A program made the translations under genes and the position numbers. Source: Hyphomicrobiales bacterium (GTDB lineage Bacteria > Pseudomonadota > Alphaproteobacteria > Rhizobiales > Beijerinckiaceae). From it: 5,413 bases of DNA. The DNA is taken from the NCBI GenBank assembly GCA_028290085.1, contig JAQGKN010000273.1, positions 1-5,413 on the forward strand. The letters run 5' to 3'. Under the pieces are notes generated by a model. The model did no database searches, had not been told where the DNA came from, and worked only from the letters and a program-made list of their open reading frames with translations. Shown here piece after piece: positions 5,097 to 5,413 of the stretch; position 1 is the stretch's first letter; each line of letters begins with the position of its first letter.

Positions 5097-5413
5097 TCAG
5101 AGCCGCTCCGGGAAAGCGTGCGCCAGCGCATCTTCGGTCGCCGCGATCACGCCGCGTTCGGTGATGAGCCCTGTCACGAGACGTCCCGGCGTAATGTCGA
5201 AAGCGAAGTTCATCACCGGGCTCTTCTCCTGCACGATGCGGATCGTGGCGATCTCACCCGCGTCCGTTTCGCCGCTCATATGTGTGACTTCCTGCGCGCT
5301 TCGCTGCTCGATGGGAATGTCGCGATGCGCATTCTCGATGGTAAAATCAATCGAGGACGATGGTGCCGCGACATAGAAGGGAACGCTGTTGTCGTGCGCG
5401 GCCAATGCCTTCA
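5097..5413 (-). CDS. mtnA: S-methyl-5-thioribose-1-phosphate isomerase, C-terminal part
   Basis: The last 104 codons plus stop of MtnA; the frame stays open to the right edge, so the N-terminal two thirds, including the catalytic Cys and Asp, lie outside. The TTG at 5405 is an internal leucine in KALAAHDNSVP, not a start. Diagnostic blocks: AAHDNSVPFYVAAPSSSID, the IPIEQRSAQEV segment and the C-terminal NFAFDITPGRLVTGLITERG, matching the family pattern N-P-A-F-D-V-T-P with Phe in place of the usual Pro. The enzyme converts 5-methylthioribose-1-phosphate to 5-methylthioribulose-1-phosphate in the cytosolic methionine salvage pathway; the fold is shared with eIF2B alpha subunits, but the AAPSSSID block points to MtnA. 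No other salvage genes are visible; any would lie to the right. Its stop TGA (5099-5097) forms the palindrome TGATCA with the stop of the topoisomerase gene. Confidence 0.93.
   Translation of the reverse strand, partial: KALAAHDNSVPFYVAAPSSSIDFTIENAHRDIPIEQRSAQEVTHMSGETDAGEIATIRIVQEKSPVMNFAFDITPGRLVTGLITERGVIAATEDALAHAFPERL

Overview
The window looks like a chromosomal segment of a GC-rich alphaproteobacterium, most likely of the order Hyphomicrobiales (Rhizobiales). This rests on gene content (a TctC/Bug-type solute-binding protein, a rhizobial-style Crp/Fnr regulator, a bacterial topoisomerase IB) and on a sequence matching the alphaproteobacterial general-stress promoter (GGAAC-N16-CGTT). 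Genus and species cannot be told. No transposase, integrase, tRNA, rRNA or CRISPR array is visible.

Layout, left to right. 1-630 (+) is the C-terminal two thirds of a tripartite-tricarboxylate-type periplasmic binding protein, cut by the left edge, followed by a GC-rich hairpin (640-669). 841-2385 (+) is a membrane-bound diguanylate cyclase (six predicted TM segments, PAS, GGDEF) with an intact active site and inhibitory site. Its start overlaps a possible 19-codon leader ORF (795-854) that has its own ribosome binding site. Convergent with it, on the minus strand, is a two-gene operon: a Crp/Fnr-type regulator (3489 down to 2767) and a 124-aa single-domain receiver (2767 down to 2393) joined by a TGATG stop/start overlap. 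The receiver has lost the phospho-accepting aspartate (Ala58) and one acidic-pocket residue (Asn14), so it is probably a pseudo-receiver.

A 216-bp divergent intergenic region (3490-3705) follows, with a 13-bp palindrome over the Crp-type gene's ribosome binding site, a near-consensus EcfG-type promoter and a hairpin plus T5. 3706-3903 (+) is a small proline-rich, probably disordered protein. 3984-5096 (+) is a complete DNA topoisomerase IB with a perfect EcfG-consensus promoter just upstream. It ends flush against the 3' end of mtnA (methylthioribose-1-phosphate isomerase, methionine salvage), which runs on the minus strand off the right edge.

How the genes may work together. The diguanylate cyclase and the Crp-type/pseudo-receiver pair are separate regulatory units that meet tail to tail; nothing shows that they act together. 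The small protein and topoisomerase IB probably form a stress-induced pair under the general stress sigma factor EcfG, each with its own promoter. I see no wholly new multigene system. The most notable points are the Crp-type/pseudo-receiver operon and the EcfG-type promoters at the small gene and the topoisomerase.
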